Counted from the first letter of the stretch, positions 1 through 10,711 are shown. The stretch: DNA of 64,000 bases from JASDSY01 sp041441465 (GCA_041441465.1 JASDSY010000031.1:1-64000), one strand, 5' to 3'. The notes: a model not told the origin generated them from the letters alone. Numbers and translations are program-made.

Positions 1-2506
1 GACCAGTTACTGCCGTCCCATTTAGCTATGCGGCTTGCTGAGATTCCGCCGGCCGTCGTAAAACTTCCGCCTACGTAAATATTGTTATTATGTGCAGCTA
101 CAGCATAAACACTACCGTTTGTGCCATTTACGGCTTCCGTACCAAGTCGGCCCCACTCCCTGGAGAATTTAGCGTCAAGGTTCATCGAACTTGCCGGCAC
201 ATGACCGCCGCTGACGCTTACTATATTGTTATAATCAGTATGCGCCTTCAATGCCCAGCCGCTTTCGTTATTGCTTAAAGCGCCAGCCGGAATCATAATT
301 TTCATATCCACTACAGTTCCTGTTGCGTCTTTCTCGAAGTTAACTCTGCCAAATTCCAAAACTGCCGAACCATTATTAACTTTAGTGTATGTCAGCAGGT
401 TAGTATTAACATTCGAAATATTATTAAGCACTTTTACGCCGGAACCGCTGAAATAAACAGGAATTGGCGCTGGATTTCCGGTCTCTACAGGCAAAGAACT
501 TCCAAATTTTGTCGCGGCGACAACCTCGCCGTCCTGCGCTGAAACCGCCGATATATTTCCGCTTGTTGAGTGCTTATAGCAGTATTTAATGATACTTGCC
601 GTCGAGTATTTTGCGATCGGGATAAGCGCGCTGTCAGGCACCGTAACCGGCGTAAGAGCAGTGTTCATCGCATCTATATTTCCAAGTTCATACCAGTCAG
701 CGCCGTTATTCGGCGTGACTATTAGTGCAATACTAGCCATACTAAACGGGCCATTTGTATTTTTTAATGTTAAGTACGATGCGTCTTTATATTCCAGACC
801 GAGTTTTAAAAGATCATCGGCGGTAGGAGTACTGGGTATATTACCGTCTCTAGTTTCGGGCGAGGTATTCCGGCCGGAATCTTCGAGCGCGTAAACCAGA
901 GAGGTATTATTGCCGAAACCTAAAACATCGTTGCCGCTAAGTTTTTCGAAAACTCCGGCATCGGTGATAATCATTGAATCATTTAAAGCGTTAAGCGCGT
1001 TTTTGCTTCTGTAATAAGAAGTGCCGGTGCTGTTATTGGCTATTTTGGAAACCAGCCTGTAATCAGAATTTGAACCTCCGTTCAATGCTGATTGATAGTA
1101 AATTTTATTATCGATTCCGCTTGCGTATATTTTTGATGCGTCGAGAGGGCTTTTTACAGTGTAAGCAGCCGACGCGTTGCAAAATATATCATCAGCCGAA
1201 TTAGCGTTATCGCTGCCGTTAGCGTTATCGTTTATCAAAAAGATACCGGTCTCTTCGTTAGCGTAATAACTCATTTTATTTTCAGTGTACATCACAACAC
1301 CGGCCATTTCACCGGGAGCGATATTAGTTCCGACCGGATAACCGCCCGTACGCGCTGCCATGCCGTATAAAGGCGCGCCTAAAGCCGGCGCGTCGACATT
1401 CCTCCTGTCGTTGATGACTATCCAGTTTGCCGAACCGGATTCTTTAAATGTCACATATACTTTAAAGTTAGTTGAGTCAACAGTCTGGCCGCCTAAATTT
1501 ATGGAGGTCAGCCTGATTTTCTTTTCTAATATATTAATCGCCCAGCGGTTGCTTGTATTCGCGGCGTCAATACCGTTAGTAAGCGCAGGATACATGCGGC
1601 CCATACCCCTTACTAATTGCGGTATATTTTTGTCCCTTACCACGATATATTTACCAGATTCCATCGCGCTCAGGTCTATTTCCGCGCCCGTGCCGGTCTG
1701 CCACGTCCCGTCCGGAGCGGCCGTCTGGGCGGTCCCTGATAATGAATACTCCATAGCTGAAGTTACATTGCGAAGAGCCAGTTTATTTTCGTTAGTTTTT
1801 TGATAAACTTTTACCGCGCTCATATCAGCCGCTTTCCTGTATGGCTCGCTTGTTACACTGTCAGAATTTTCATATTTGCGCGTCGCAGCGGCGGTATTAT
1901 CCTTATCGACAGTCGCATATGCGGTAAATGTCATATTGTCCGCCGTTACGGTCTGGATAGCGGTATATTCAGCCGGATTCGCAGCAGGCGCTTCAGATGT
2001 TTTAAACATTACCTTGACATTGTCGATGCCGGCCGGCGGAATCATTTTAGCGCCGTATGCCGGCGTATATTCAATGCCGAATTTTGGAACCGGAAGTTTA
2101 ACTTTAAATTTTTTCAATAAAACATTAGAAGTAACGATATTATCCTTTGTAACGCGAGCTATCACTTTTGAGTTCTCGTTAATCGCGAATGGCGCGGTAT
2201 ATTCAACCTTGGTAGCGTTATCGAATGCGTCGCTCGCTTCGCTTAACGGCCTTACGTTATAGTATATCTTAACATTTGGCGCCGCGGTCGAGAGCGTTAC
2301 ATTCTGGCCTATATTATAAACTGTGTTTTCAAGCAGATCAACAGCAGGCGCTGCAAGAAGGTTTACACTACAAGACGGACTTGTATTACCGAATAAGTCC
2401 ATAATTGACAATTTAATTGTACTGCCTGTTTTAATTGCAGCATCGGCGACAGTGAAATTACCGTTAGTTATGAACACTGTCATAGGACTATTATCTATTA
2501 TGTAAG
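1..2506 (-). CDS. Giant repeat surface protein, C-terminal part after a frameshift (runs off the window)
   Basis: The minus strand stays open from about 2506 to the window edge (over 820 codons) and continues the protein encoded at 2498-8011 in the -1 frame. A stand-alone start could be the ATG at 2486, but no ribosome site precedes it, and the codons before it still read as sensible protein, so I treat this as the same gene broken by a one-base loss. It repeats the upstream modules: an IYYNVRP-type chitobiase-like strand, then a third copy of the NKLALRNV...GTWQTGTGAEIDLS...KYIVVRDKN...RGMGR block near positions 1800-1600. The last residues before the edge (IYVGGSFTTAGG...IAKWDGSNW) match the start of a beta-propeller-like repeat common in secreted bacterial proteins. 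Function unknown; probably cell-surface. A real split gene or an assembly error are both possible. Confidence 0.7.
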
Positions 2507-5500
2507 TTTAAAATCAGTCCTTGAATTATCACTGTTATCATAAGTAATAGTGCCGGCCGTACCGTCTATGACAAAATTACCGACAGTGTCAGGCGCGCCG
2601 TTCACCGGAGCAGGCAAAGGCCTTATTGTCGCGGTAAGCTGTGTATAAATGTCGTCGGATGAATCATTAGCCGTATTATTATTGGATTTCAAATACATGC
2701 TTACGAATTCTCCCGGCCCCCATGTAGTTTTAGAAAGCGCGGCCTGATGCGTCGTACTGCTGCCTGTCTGCGGATTCGCTATTGTTGTATTGCCGGCTAA
2801 TGACGTAACGCCAGCATCAGCGCCGTAATAAACATAACAATTCATATCCGCCGGCATATCAGTTATGTGCGTCAATTCCACTTTATTTTCGGAAGCCAGT
2901 AGGGCCCAGCGGTTATCGACATATGCACCCATAGCCGCATTTAACGGAGCGGCTATTACTTTGCCAAGTCCGCGTATCTCAGACGGGTTCTTTTTATTTT
3001 TAACGACAATGAATTTTCCTGAAGTCATGGCGCTTAAATCAATATCAGGAGCATTTTCACTGCCCGAACCCTCAGTCCATGTGCCGCCTGTCATGCCGGC
3101 AGTGCCGTCTATCGAGTATTCGATGCCGGCAGTAACGTTTTTTAATACAAGTTTATTTGATGTCGCTGATTTTTCTACGGTTACAGCGTAAATATCAATC
3201 TGCTTTTCCTGTTTCGCCGTGCCGGCCGTTTCACGCGAGATATTGCCACTTACGGTATTTATAACCTCAACCACGCAGTTCAAGTAATAATTTTCAGTTA
3301 TGTCAAATTGGCCGCTATTTGACGCCGGCGCGTTTAATTCGATTATTTTACCAGTTGTGCCCCCTGCGTTAGCAATAGTTTTTATTTTTGCGCTTGTATC
3401 AACATCGGCCTCATTTGCCGCCATAGCGCAATAAATCTTATATTTTAAATTGGTTGTCACGGCAGGTTCAGTCCAATTTATAGTCATTTTCTTCTGGACC
3501 GAATTGTCGATTACTATATTACTTACGGGCGCCGTAACATTGCCGAAAGCCGCTGGTATTTTTATTGTGCCGTTACCGGGGTTTTCAGATATATATATGT
3601 AATAACCATTGTTTGCAGTCATGTTATCGCCGGTTATCGGAGCGTTTGCCGCCCTGCCGCCCGTAAGTGTAACCGCGTCTTTATACCAATGGTAGATATT
3701 ATTAAATTCTGAAAACGATACCCACATTTTATCGCCTGAACGCGCGGCAGTAGTCGTCAACAATGCAGGAGCCGCCGTAAAATTGATAAATTCGCCAGCG
3801 CTGGCCTTAACCGCCGTCGCCTCGGCTTTATAAGCCTGACTCATATTGAAGTATATATCATCTTTTGAGTTAACTCCGGCGCTGCCGTTGCCGCCGTCAT
3901 GCTTGAGCGCTACGCTTACATAATCCGCTTCGGTCCAGGGCTCATGGTCTGCCTTTTTCATCGTCGCTTCCCCGAATGAGCCGGCCTGAATGTCTGAATT
4001 TATGATGTAGTCCGATAATTTGAAATAATTAGGCGCGTTAAGCGCGGAAGCTCCAACGCCGCCGCCTGTATTGTTTATGATATTACCGTTTGCCGCCGTA
4101 GTTCCGACTGAAACGTATGCGATGTAACCCGAAGAATTTAATCTATCTGCTCCATCGGACAGGGAAGTAAATCTTATGCTATTCTCTGCGAAATTAACTG
4201 CCCAGCGGTTAGGTTCGTTCGAACCAGTAAATCCGTTCGTCAGCGGGCTGTAAATTCTGCCCATTCCCCTTACGAACCATGTGTGGTTTTTGTCGCGGAC
4301 CACGATGTATTTTCCGCCGCCGGCCTGGCTTAAGTCTATATCCGCGCCGGTGCCATCTGCCCATGTTCCGCCTGTTTCACGATCTGTTCCGTCAAGTGAA
4401 TACTGCATATCCGCAGTTACGCCTTTTAATCCAAATTTATTGGAGTTAGCTATGAAATTGATATTGGCTTCATTTAAAGCCGCTGGTTTTATGTATTCAG
4501 AGCTGGTTATCGTAACGGAATTTTCATATTCCCTTCCGTCCTGATTTGTGTTGTCCTTATCTACTGTAGCGTAGGCCTTTAGAGTGAGCGTAGCGGCAAT
4601 CGGGTCCGGACCGTTATACTCGCTGAAAGAAGCATAATTATCAAGTGATTTAGCTATCATTATTTTAAGCCCGGCTGGAACGATTGCGCATTCAAGCGTC
4701 GCCGCATACGGCGACTGCTGGTGTCCAAATGATGGAGCAGGCAGTTTGACCCTGTATTTTTTTATCATTATTTCAGAGTGATTAAGATTATCTTTTACAG
4801 CTATCGCGAGCAATTTAGTGTTTTTATTTAAGGTAACAGGCGCCGTGTAAGCTAATTTAACCCCTTCGTTATAATTAAAAGTTTCGTCTTCGTCGCCTAC
4901 CGGCCTGATGTTATAGTAAATGTCAGCGCCGGGCGTAGCCGTAGCAAGCGTTACTTTCCGCCCGATATCATATACCTCGGCGGTATCGGATATGTCGGCC
5001 GCAGGCGCGACCGCAAAAACATCGTAATATCCGGACGCAGGTTCAGAATATGTATATTCGTTATTATAAGCTACAGCAAGAAGCACTGCATTCGAATCTA
5101 TCGTAATATCGCCTGTATATTCTTTCGCTTTTGAAATATCAAACTGCGCCTGCCTCGGCCTATAAGAAGGCGCTTTTAAATTCCCGGCCGGTTCGGTATA
5201 ATAAAGTATTTTACCAGTATTTCCAAGCGGGCTTGTGATTCTCACGGTACCGCCGCCTGTAAAAGACCCATGAGCAGGCTCTATAATAGGCTTCGGCGCG
5301 CGGACCCTGTATTCCTTACGGACAACTCCGGATTTTATATCGTTTAATACCGAGCATGTTTTTAAAATAGTATTTTTGAATATGCTTATGGGTGAAGAAA
5401 GATTATAAATCATACGCTTGTTATTCGCGCTGTCGTCCGGTTCACTGCCGTCTAATGTATAATAAATTATGGCATTTTGCGTACCGCATGCCAGTTCGAC

Positions 5501-8011
5501 CGCCGTCGTGGCATCAAACAGCCTGGTTTCTGAAGTCATTTCAGTTCCGGCTATCATAACCGCCGGCGTGCTTACATATTTAACATTCTTATATGACATT
5601 GAAACCAGGTCTGAATTCTGCATGCCCTCTTTTACGGCCAGCGCGCGCAGAGTTGCCGTCATCGTTATCGTTATCGGCCGGTAATATCTCTTCCATGAAG
5701 ATAAATTAAAATCGCCGTCTGATTGGGACAATGAAAAATAAATCAGCGCGTTCTCAGTCGAGCATTCCATTGTAACTATCAGCTGATTTTCAAATGTCGA
5801 ACCGTCTATTGGCGATATTACAGGCATTTTAACTTTTTCCATACCGCTTATCGATACCCTGTAGTCAAACGATTTAAAGTCGGAATATGCATATTCCGGA
5901 TGAATGGCTATAACTTTGAGCGCGGCATCATTATATATCTTTATTATGTCCGTTGAGCGGCATATTTTTCCGTTAGACTGTGAAGGGATTGTCCCATCAA
6001 GAGTATATATGAATTTTACAGCTGTCGTGTCTAAATTATCCTCGCCGTCGCCTCTTGCATAACTTAATTTCACTTCCGCCGCCGCGTTATATGAACCGGC
6101 ACCCGGAGCTGCAGTTATATTTCCTGTAAGCTTTTTATTTATTATCTTAACTGTTATGCACGCGATATCAGAATCTAAAAGAAGCCCGTCATTTCTTACC
6201 GCCATTGCATAGAACGTTTTTGTCGCGCCAACCGTATTTACGGTTATTTCCTGCGTGTATTTATTTGCCTCGCTTTTTAATCCGGTTAAACTTTCTGATA
6301 TGTAAAAACTCGTGTTTTCCGCCGAAGAAATTTTAAGTGTTATGCCGTTATAATATGTTCCGCTTATAAGTTTTTCATCCGTAGCCGCGTTGACAAATTT
6401 TGGAGCCGGCGCTTTTGATTTTTGAACCGGCGGCACCAATCTTTTGTAACACGCTACCGCGATATCAGATACCGCTCCTGTTTCTTTGCTGACCGATATC
6501 GCTTTTATGAACTTTTCAGCGGTCTGGCCGCTAATGGCCCTTACTAATATTTCGCTGGTATATGACTGGCTCGCCACCGTCGGGTTGGCCGGAAATTTTA
6601 CTCCTATATCCGTTCCTGTGTTTTCAACCATCTCGTATCTAATCTCACATGTTGACGCCGTAGTTATTTCAATGGTCTGATCATTTGTATATATGCCTGA
6701 AGGAATATTAAATACAGGCAGCGGAACATTTATGCTGCGCTCAACCCTTGCGCCAGAACCGCCTTTAATTTCGGTTATTATATCATCATTTGAATTTCCA
6801 TTTTTATCGTACAACCCGGTTATGCTAAAACTAACAACGCCTGAATCAGTGGCAGTTATTTTCATCGACGCGTTATAAGAATCTTCCGATATACGATTCA
6901 TGAAAGCGGGGCGACCGAATATTTTTACGTTCGGCACCATTCCAAGCGGTTTATCCGTTCTTATGTACAAATTAACCGTATCGCCGGGTTTGACGACGGA
7001 CGGGCTGAATGTACTGAAATCCACCTGCGGTTTTATATTACCACCGCTGATCGTAACGTTATTCGCTGTAATTTCGGTTATATTTGAAGTCTGTGAATTT
7101 ATTTCTGTGCCGCCGATTTCTATCTTTAACGGAAGCTGCTTCTGAATTATTATGTTATGCGCATCCGGATTATTCAGCGTAGTTACAAAAGCGCTAATTA
7201 TCGAAGCGGTTGGCTTTTGCCCGCCGGACTCGATAATTCTTGATATATTATCTTTTACGCCCTGGCTGACGTCGGATAAGAACACCGTGTTGACAGTCTG
7301 CACCGCTTTTGCCACTTCGTTTATCGTACTCGGATCCACTGAATTCTGTATTAATTTTTCAAAAACAGTTATTTTATTTTCTGATTCAGTATTTTTAGAT
7401 TTGCAGTTTTCGGTTTCACCGCCCGGCGTAAATATTACGGTTTCTTTTGTAGAATCGGCGCCGTCAACAGTAACTATAGGAACCTTCGGAGTAAGGTTAT
7501 TTTGTTTTGCAATCAGCGCTCTTGCCGTCGACGCGGAATCAATAGACACGCCATTTACTACTATTTGTTTAACCGCCGGCGGAACTTCCGAATATTTAGG
7601 GACCCGGCCCGGCACAAGGGAAAGAAGCGGCATTGTCGTATTTTTCCTCTTCACCTGTATATTTGGAACAACATCGGCATCGCTTATTTTTAACTTAAAA
7701 GTAAATATGTTCCCGGTTATGCTTACTGGTGCCAGCAAACTCTGATCTTTCAAGTTTGTAACTATCATCTCGTAATTTGCGTTAAAATCGTCACTGCCGT
7801 CGGTCTGTAATGACGGAGCAAACACAATCTGGCCGCCGCCGTTTGACATGTTTGGAACAGGGCCGTTTACTATGAATTCTTTACCGCTTTCAGGAACATC
7901 AGTCGGAGTGTTGCTGCCGAATATTCCTCCTCCTCCTCCGCATCCAGCTATTATGCCGGCTGTAATCATGGTAATAGTCAGGACTAAAAAAAGCAGTTTG
8001 AAATTTTTCAC
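2498..8011 (-). CDS. Giant repeat lipoprotein with chitobiase/beta-hexosaminidase C-terminal-like domains
   Basis: About 1,837 residues. I choose the GTG at 8011 because GGAGG lies 7 nt upstream (8019-8023); the ATG at 8032 would sit before that site. The N-terminus is a lipoprotein signal: a hydrophobic run and the lipobox IIAGC followed by a glycine run, so the mature protein is probably lipid-anchored outside the inner membrane. The middle carries several strands of the type YYTLDGSEPDDS, FIYTLDGTIPSQS and ILYYTEPAG (roughly residues 460-1050), characteristic of the CHB_HEX_C_1 fold. Two copies of a second module (SLDGT...GGTW...IDLS...IVVRDKN...RGMGR) occur near residues 1200 and 1630, with a third in the downstream part. 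The frame ends at a TAA at 2500-2498 inside a repeat block and the homology resumes in the next frame. A structural or adhesive surface role is inference; no catalytic motif is visible. Confidence 0.85.
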   Translation of the reverse strand: MKNFKLLFLVLTITMITAGIIAGCGGGGGIFGSNTPTDVPESGKEFIVNGPVPNMSNGGGQIVFAPSLQTDGSDDFNANYEMIVTNLKDQSLLAPVSITGNIFTFKLKISDADVVPNIQVKRKNTTMPLLSLVPGRVPKYSEVPPAVKQIVVNGVSIDSASTARALIAKQNNLTPKVPIVTVDGADSTKETVIFTPGGETENCKSKNTESENKITVFEKLIQNSVDPSTINEVAKAVQTVNTVFLSDVSQGVKDNISRIIESGGQKPTASIISAFVTTLNNPDAHNIIIQKQLPLKIEIGGTEINSQTSNITEITANNVTISGGNIKPQVDFSTFSPSVVKPGDTVNLYIRTDKPLGMVPNVKIFGRPAFMNRISEDSYNASMKITATDSGVVSFSITGLYDKNGNSNDDIITEIKGGSGARVERSINVPLPVFNIPSGIYTNDQTIEITTASTCEIRYEMVENTGTDIGVKFPANPTVASQSYTSEILVRAISGQTAEKFIKAISVSKETGAVSDIAVACYKRLVPPVQKSKAPAPKFVNAATDEKLISGTYYNGITLKISSAENTSFYISESLTGLKSEANKYTQEITVNTVGATKTFYAMAVRNDGLLLDSDIACITVKIINKKLTGNITAAPGAGSYNAAAEVKLSYARGDGEDNLDTTAVKFIYTLDGTIPSQSNGKICRSTDIIKIYNDAALKVIAIHPEYAYSDFKSFDYRVSISGMEKVKMPVISPIDGSTFENQLIVTMECSTENALIYFSLSQSDGDFNLSSWKRYYRPITITMTATLRALAVKEGMQNSDLVSMSYKNVKYVSTPAVMIAGTEMTSETRLFDATTAVELACGTQNAIIYYTLDGSEPDDSANNKRMIYNLSSPISIFKNTILKTCSVLNDIKSGVVRKEYRVRAPKPIIEPAHGSFTGGGTVRITSPLGNTGKILYYTEPAGNLKAPSYRPRQAQFDISKAKEYTGDITIDSNAVLLAVAYNNEYTYSEPASGYYDVFAVAPAADISDTAEVYDIGRKVTLATATPGADIYYNIRPVGDEDETFNYNEGVKLAYTAPVTLNKNTKLLAIAVKDNLNHSEIMIKKYRVKLPAPSFGHQQSPYAATLECAIVPAGLKIMIAKSLDNYASFSEYNGPDPIAATLTLKAYATVDKDNTNQDGREYENSVTITSSEYIKPAALNEANINFIANSNKFGLKGVTADMQYSLDGTDRETGGTWADGTGADIDLSQAGGGKYIVVRDKNHTWFVRGMGRIYSPLTNGFTGSNEPNRWAVNFAENSIRFTSLSDGADRLNSSGYIAYVSVGTTAANGNIINNTGGGVGASALNAPNYFKLSDYIINSDIQAGSFGEATMKKADHEPWTEADYVSVALKHDGGNGSAGVNSKDDIYFNMSQAYKAEATAVKASAGEFINFTAAPALLTTTAARSGDKMWVSFSEFNNIYHWYKDAVTLTGGRAANAPITGDNMTANNGYYIYISENPGNGTIKIPAAFGNVTAPVSNIVIDNSVQKKMTINWTEPAVTTNLKYKIYCAMAANEADVDTSAKIKTIANAGGTTGKIIELNAPASNSGQFDITENYYLNCVVEVINTVSGNISRETAGTAKQEKQIDIYAVTVEKSATSNKLVLKNVTAGIEYSIDGTAGMTGGTWTEGSGSENAPDIDLSAMTSGKFIVVKNKKNPSEIRGLGKVIAAPLNAAMGAYVDNRWALLASENKVELTHITDMPADMNCYVYYGADAGVTSLAGNTTIANPQTGSSTTHQAALSKTTWGPGEFVSMYLKSNNNTANDSSDDIYTQLTATIRPLPAPVNGAPDTVGNFVIDGTAGTITYDNSDNSRTDFKLT

Positions 8012-8058
8012 CTTAATTCCTCCAATTAACATATAATATATTAGTTTTTTATTTTATT

Positions 8059-8113
8059 TATGATATATTACATCTAAAATGAACATTGTTCATTTGGTAT
8101 GTAATATATCATA
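8059..8113. repeat. 55-bp nested palindrome upstream of the giant lipoprotein gene
   Basis: Perfect 15-bp arms at 8059-8073 and 8099-8113 enclose a second perfect 8-bp inverted repeat (AAATGAAC / GTTCATTT at 8077-8084 and 8088-8095). It sits 48 bp before the lipoprotein start codon, in its leader or promoter, and has no U-run on either side. An operator or a leader hairpin is more likely than a terminator. Confidence 0.75.
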
Positions 8114-8173
8114 TTTTGCCTTAAAAATAAATTTTTTTTTATGTCTTAAAAAGTTTTTTCATAAGATAAAATT

Positions 8174-8222
8174 AAAAAAAGAGACTATCTCAAAAAAATA
8201 ACTTTTGAAACAGTCCTTTTTT
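8174..8222 (-). terminator. Intrinsic terminator after the SH3-domain gene
   Basis: Long imperfect stem (arms 8174-8194 and 8202-8222, with G-U pairs) with A/T-rich ends; on the minus strand it ends in a run of seven T. It lies 35 bp past the stop codon at 8257. Confidence 0.7.
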
Positions 8223-8256
8223 ATTTTTATATTCTAATTTTATTATTCGTCAATAA

Positions 8257-9498
8257 TTACCTTACACTTGCAAAAGGGTCATGTACGGCTGTAACACGCG
8301 GAACATATCCGTACTTTTCGTCACCGTATTTTTTCGAATTAGCCCAGCCTTTCATATTTTTATATACATCACTTGCGGTCTGAAGATTGCCTTTATGGGT
8401 ATTATCAGCGAAACGCGGAACGCCCTGCTCGTCTTTTCCCATATAAATAAACCAATGATGAGCGTCATCGGAAACATGATAAGCCGGATCTTTATCATAA
8501 TGAATTTTTACGTGTATGAGCATTCCCGGCAATAGCTGCCCGGCATCTATCGCTTCAGGAAGCTTATCGATAAAATAACCGCGAAGCGTCTTATCGGGTG
8601 GATATGCCGATTGCGGCTGAGTATATTCCGCATTTTCGGAAGGCGCGCCGCCTTCATGCGCAACGGTCCCTGCAAATTGTAAACATTTATGGGATCTCAT
8701 CCATTCCGAACGTTTAGCCGCTTCAAGGCCGTGCATCAATTCAATCGGAATTTCCGGCCCGCTGATTCCGCCGCCGGAATTTTTCTGTTCATTATTAACC
8801 TGCCGGTTCGTATTAGCGGCAGTTGTCGTTATATTCGAAGACGCTGAATTTTCTTTAGTACCAGATGTCAACTCCGCCGATTGCGATGAATTATTATTCA
8901 GCCTTATAAGTTCGCTATGAACATAGGCGATTCCGTTATTACCGTCATATTTAATGATATACCATTCACCTTCGCAGCCGGTAATTTCCACCTGAACGCC
9001 AGGCGCGTATCCGTCTATAATTTCACCCCACGGCATGCGCCGGACATTAAGCTTATATTTAGCCATAACAGTCCCTGACGTGGGCAGTGAAAGTTTCGAT
9101 TTAATAACTTCGGGAGTGCCTGTTTCAACCGCAATGAGCGAAGTATGAACATAAGCGACGCTATCGTTTTTATAACAAATGCGATACCATTCGCCTTCAC
9201 GGCCAATAATTTCAATCAACTTTCCGGGAAGAAATCCATCAATAATATCGCCGCCGGGCGATTTACGAACATTGAGTTTACGTTCGGCATTTACCCTTCC
9301 GATAACGAGTTCGCCGGCAAGTTTAACAGTTGATGTATTATTAATATTTCCCTCGATACTTTCCGAAGTTTCGATTATATTTTCCTGAAGATCCTGTTTC
9401 ATAGTCTGAAAAGTCACAGCATTTGAAAACGAAAACGACAATAAAATCAATGATGCCGCCGCCAAAATGACAATATTTCTTTTCTTAATAAAAACCAT
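8257..9498 (-). CDS. Secreted protein with two bacterial SH3 domains and a cysteine-hydrolase-like C-terminus
   Basis: 413 residues with a typical signal peptide (KKR, then a hydrophobic stretch ending near SFSNA). GGAGGA sits 6 nt before the ATG. Two SH3_3-type domains follow (about residues 65-125 and 145-200); each has the pattern LNVR..P.G..IDG..PG...EI.G.EGEWY, which is usual for cell-wall binding. After a Ser/Thr/Asn linker, the C-terminal 150 residues contain a cysteine in KCLQFAG, a histidine pair in AHHWFIYMG and an Asn in FADN, in the order seen in NlpC/P60- or CHAP-like cysteine peptidases and amidases. The catalytic assignment is inference: the spacing fits but I cannot confirm the family. 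Its likely site of action is the periplasm or cell wall. Monocistronic, with its own terminator. Confidence 0.75.
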   Translation of the reverse strand: MVFIKKRNIVILAAASLILLSFSFSNAVTFQTMKQDLQENIIETSESIEGNINNTSTVKLAGELVIGRVNAERKLNVRKSPGGDIIDGFLPGKLIEIIGREGEWYRICYKNDSVAYVHTSLIAVETGTPEVIKSKLSLPTSGTVMAKYKLNVRRMPWGEIIDGYAPGVQVEITGCEGEWYIIKYDGNNGIAYVHSELIRLNNNSSQSAELTSGTKENSASSNITTTAANTNRQVNNEQKNSGGGISGPEIPIELMHGLEAAKRSEWMRSHKCLQFAGTVAHEGGAPSENAEYTQPQSAYPPDKTLRGYFIDKLPEAIDAGQLLPGMLIHVKIHYDKDPAYHVSDDAHHWFIYMGKDEQGVPRFADNTHKGNLQTASDVYKNMKGWANSKKYGDEKYGYVPRVTAVHDPFASVR

Positions 9499-9970
9499 GA
9501 CGTTCCTCCAATTTTTATTATTTCATTAAATGTATGTCAAAGCTATATAAATATCATATAAATTAACTGCTACTAGCTCATGACTTTTCCTTCGAACAAC
9601 AATAAATTCTTTTAATAATCATAAAAATGAAATCCATTTTAAATTATACTCAATAAATAACATATTGTTTCACCGCTTGATAAAAAAAATATATATATTC
9701 AACTCATAATTATCAATTTAAAACTCTTTTAATACATCATATATCAAATTAATAATACGTCATTTACAAGAAATTCAAAGATAATACGCCATCTTATTGC
9801 ATTTAATCATTTAATGCGTGCATAAAGTTAATATTTCGGGTAAATTTCCGCATTTTAGATTATGATATAAAATAAACTTTGATACGATAACAATTATAGA
9901 ATGGCATTTTATGTATCGTTTGTATTAAATGGCAATAAATAAAACAGCTCCTGGTTTTAAGGAGGTTTTT
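9499..9970. other. AT-rich divergent intergenic region
   Basis: About 470 bp between the SH3 gene (leftward) and the DUF5610-like gene (rightward). It must hold both promoters. A TTGACA at about 9532-9537 on the minus strand has no good -10 at a workable distance from the start codon. No RNA gene, ORF with a ribosome site or strong repeat is visible. Confidence 0.5.
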
Positions 9971-10648
9971 ATGAGCGCTATCAATACTAACTCACTTTTC
10001 CAAAATATATTCAACCGGCCGCTGTCAAATTCAAATAATAAAGCAAGCTCATCAAATTCATCAAACGATTTTGCGAGCTTATTGCAATCCGACCAGTTGA
10101 ACGGTATTACAGATTTCAACTCAATGCTTCAGGCATTATCTGACCCCGCTAAAGCATCAGCAATCACGTCACGCACTATCGAAGGTTATGTTGATTATAA
10201 TCTCAAAGCGTCATTTCAAACCAGCGCCGGACAAAACTTAAACCTTGAACTCAATGTAAAGGTAAGTTTCAAATTCGAGCAGGCCGCTTCGGCATATTCA
10301 AAAAATAAAAAAGTAGAACTTACCGGCAGCGCCGACAATGAATTCAGCCCTGAAAACACCGCAAAACGAATAACTGATTTCGCGATGGGCTTTTTATCAG
10401 CATTTCAATCCAACCACAGCGATAAGAAGAAAAACGATTCTATTACTGATTTCTTTGACCTCGCCCAAAACGCCATCTCAAAAGGCTTTGACCAGGCCAA
10501 AAGCATTCTCGGCGATTTATACAGTGATACCGGCCAGAATACTTATGATTTAGTCATGAAATATCTTGACGGCGCAAAAAATAATTTGTTAAAACCAGAT
10601 ACAGCATCTTCATCTTCAGATTCGGCGCCAAAAATAACTATAAAATAA
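9971..10648 (+). CDS. DUF5610-like protein
   Basis: 225 residues. The start is the ATG at 9971, because GGAGG lies 6 nt upstream; the in-frame ATG at 9929 has no ribosome site. There is no signal peptide or membrane segment. The N-terminus is Ser/Asn-rich and probably disordered. The middle has a beta-rich stretch (GYVDYNLKASFQTSAGQ), and the C-terminal half is helical, with IT.F..GF.SAFQ.NH and NTYDLVMKYLDGAKN, which resembles DUF5610 proteins of flagellated bacteria. The role of that family is not established. It lies just outside the left end of the integrated element and is followed by the tRNA-derived hairpin at 10681-10710. The DUF assignment is from memory of the motif pattern and is moderately sure. 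Confidence 0.65.
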   Translation: MSAINTNSLFQNIFNRPLSNSNNKASSSNSSNDFASLLQSDQLNGITDFNSMLQALSDPAKASAITSRTIEGYVDYNLKASFQTSAGQNLNLELNVKVSFKFEQAASAYSKNKKVELTGSADNEFSPENTAKRITDFAMGFLSAFQSNHSDKKKNDSITDFFDLAQNAISKGFDQAKSILGDLYSDTGQNTYDLVMKYLDGAKNNLLKPDTASSSSDSAPKITIK

Positions 10649-10671
10649 ATATATTTCAATGTTTGGGGGAA

Positions 10672-10710
10672 AAATAAAAAAAGGGGTTTCACAATTCCGT
10701 GAAACCCCTT
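10672..10710 (-). terminator. Displaced tRNA-Ser terminator
   Basis: A 12-bp stem (AAGGGGTTTCAC / GTGAAACCCCTT) with a T-run on the minus strand. It is nearly identical to the hairpin at 40923-40957 and travelled with the displaced 3' end of the tRNA gene. It can also end transcription of the rightward gene that stops at 10648. Confidence 0.75.
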
Positions 10711-10711
10711 C

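Noticed and set aside
2506..2512. TTTAAAC heptamer at the frameshift of the giant lipoprotein gene, as a programmed -1 slippery site
   Set aside because: The heptamer matches a known slippery sequence, but its phase is wrong: the zero-frame codons are TTT AAA, not TTA AAC. No clear downstream stem is seen. A simple base loss is more likely.
7152..7745. Long plus-strand open frame (197 codons) inside the lipoprotein gene
   Set aside because: It mirrors the real minus-strand gene, has no ribosome site, and its sequence has no domain pattern.
9525..9545. TTGACA on the minus strand as promoter of the SH3-domain gene
   Set aside because: At 17 bp spacing the -10 would be TAAAAA overlapping the ribosome site, leaving no room for a leader.
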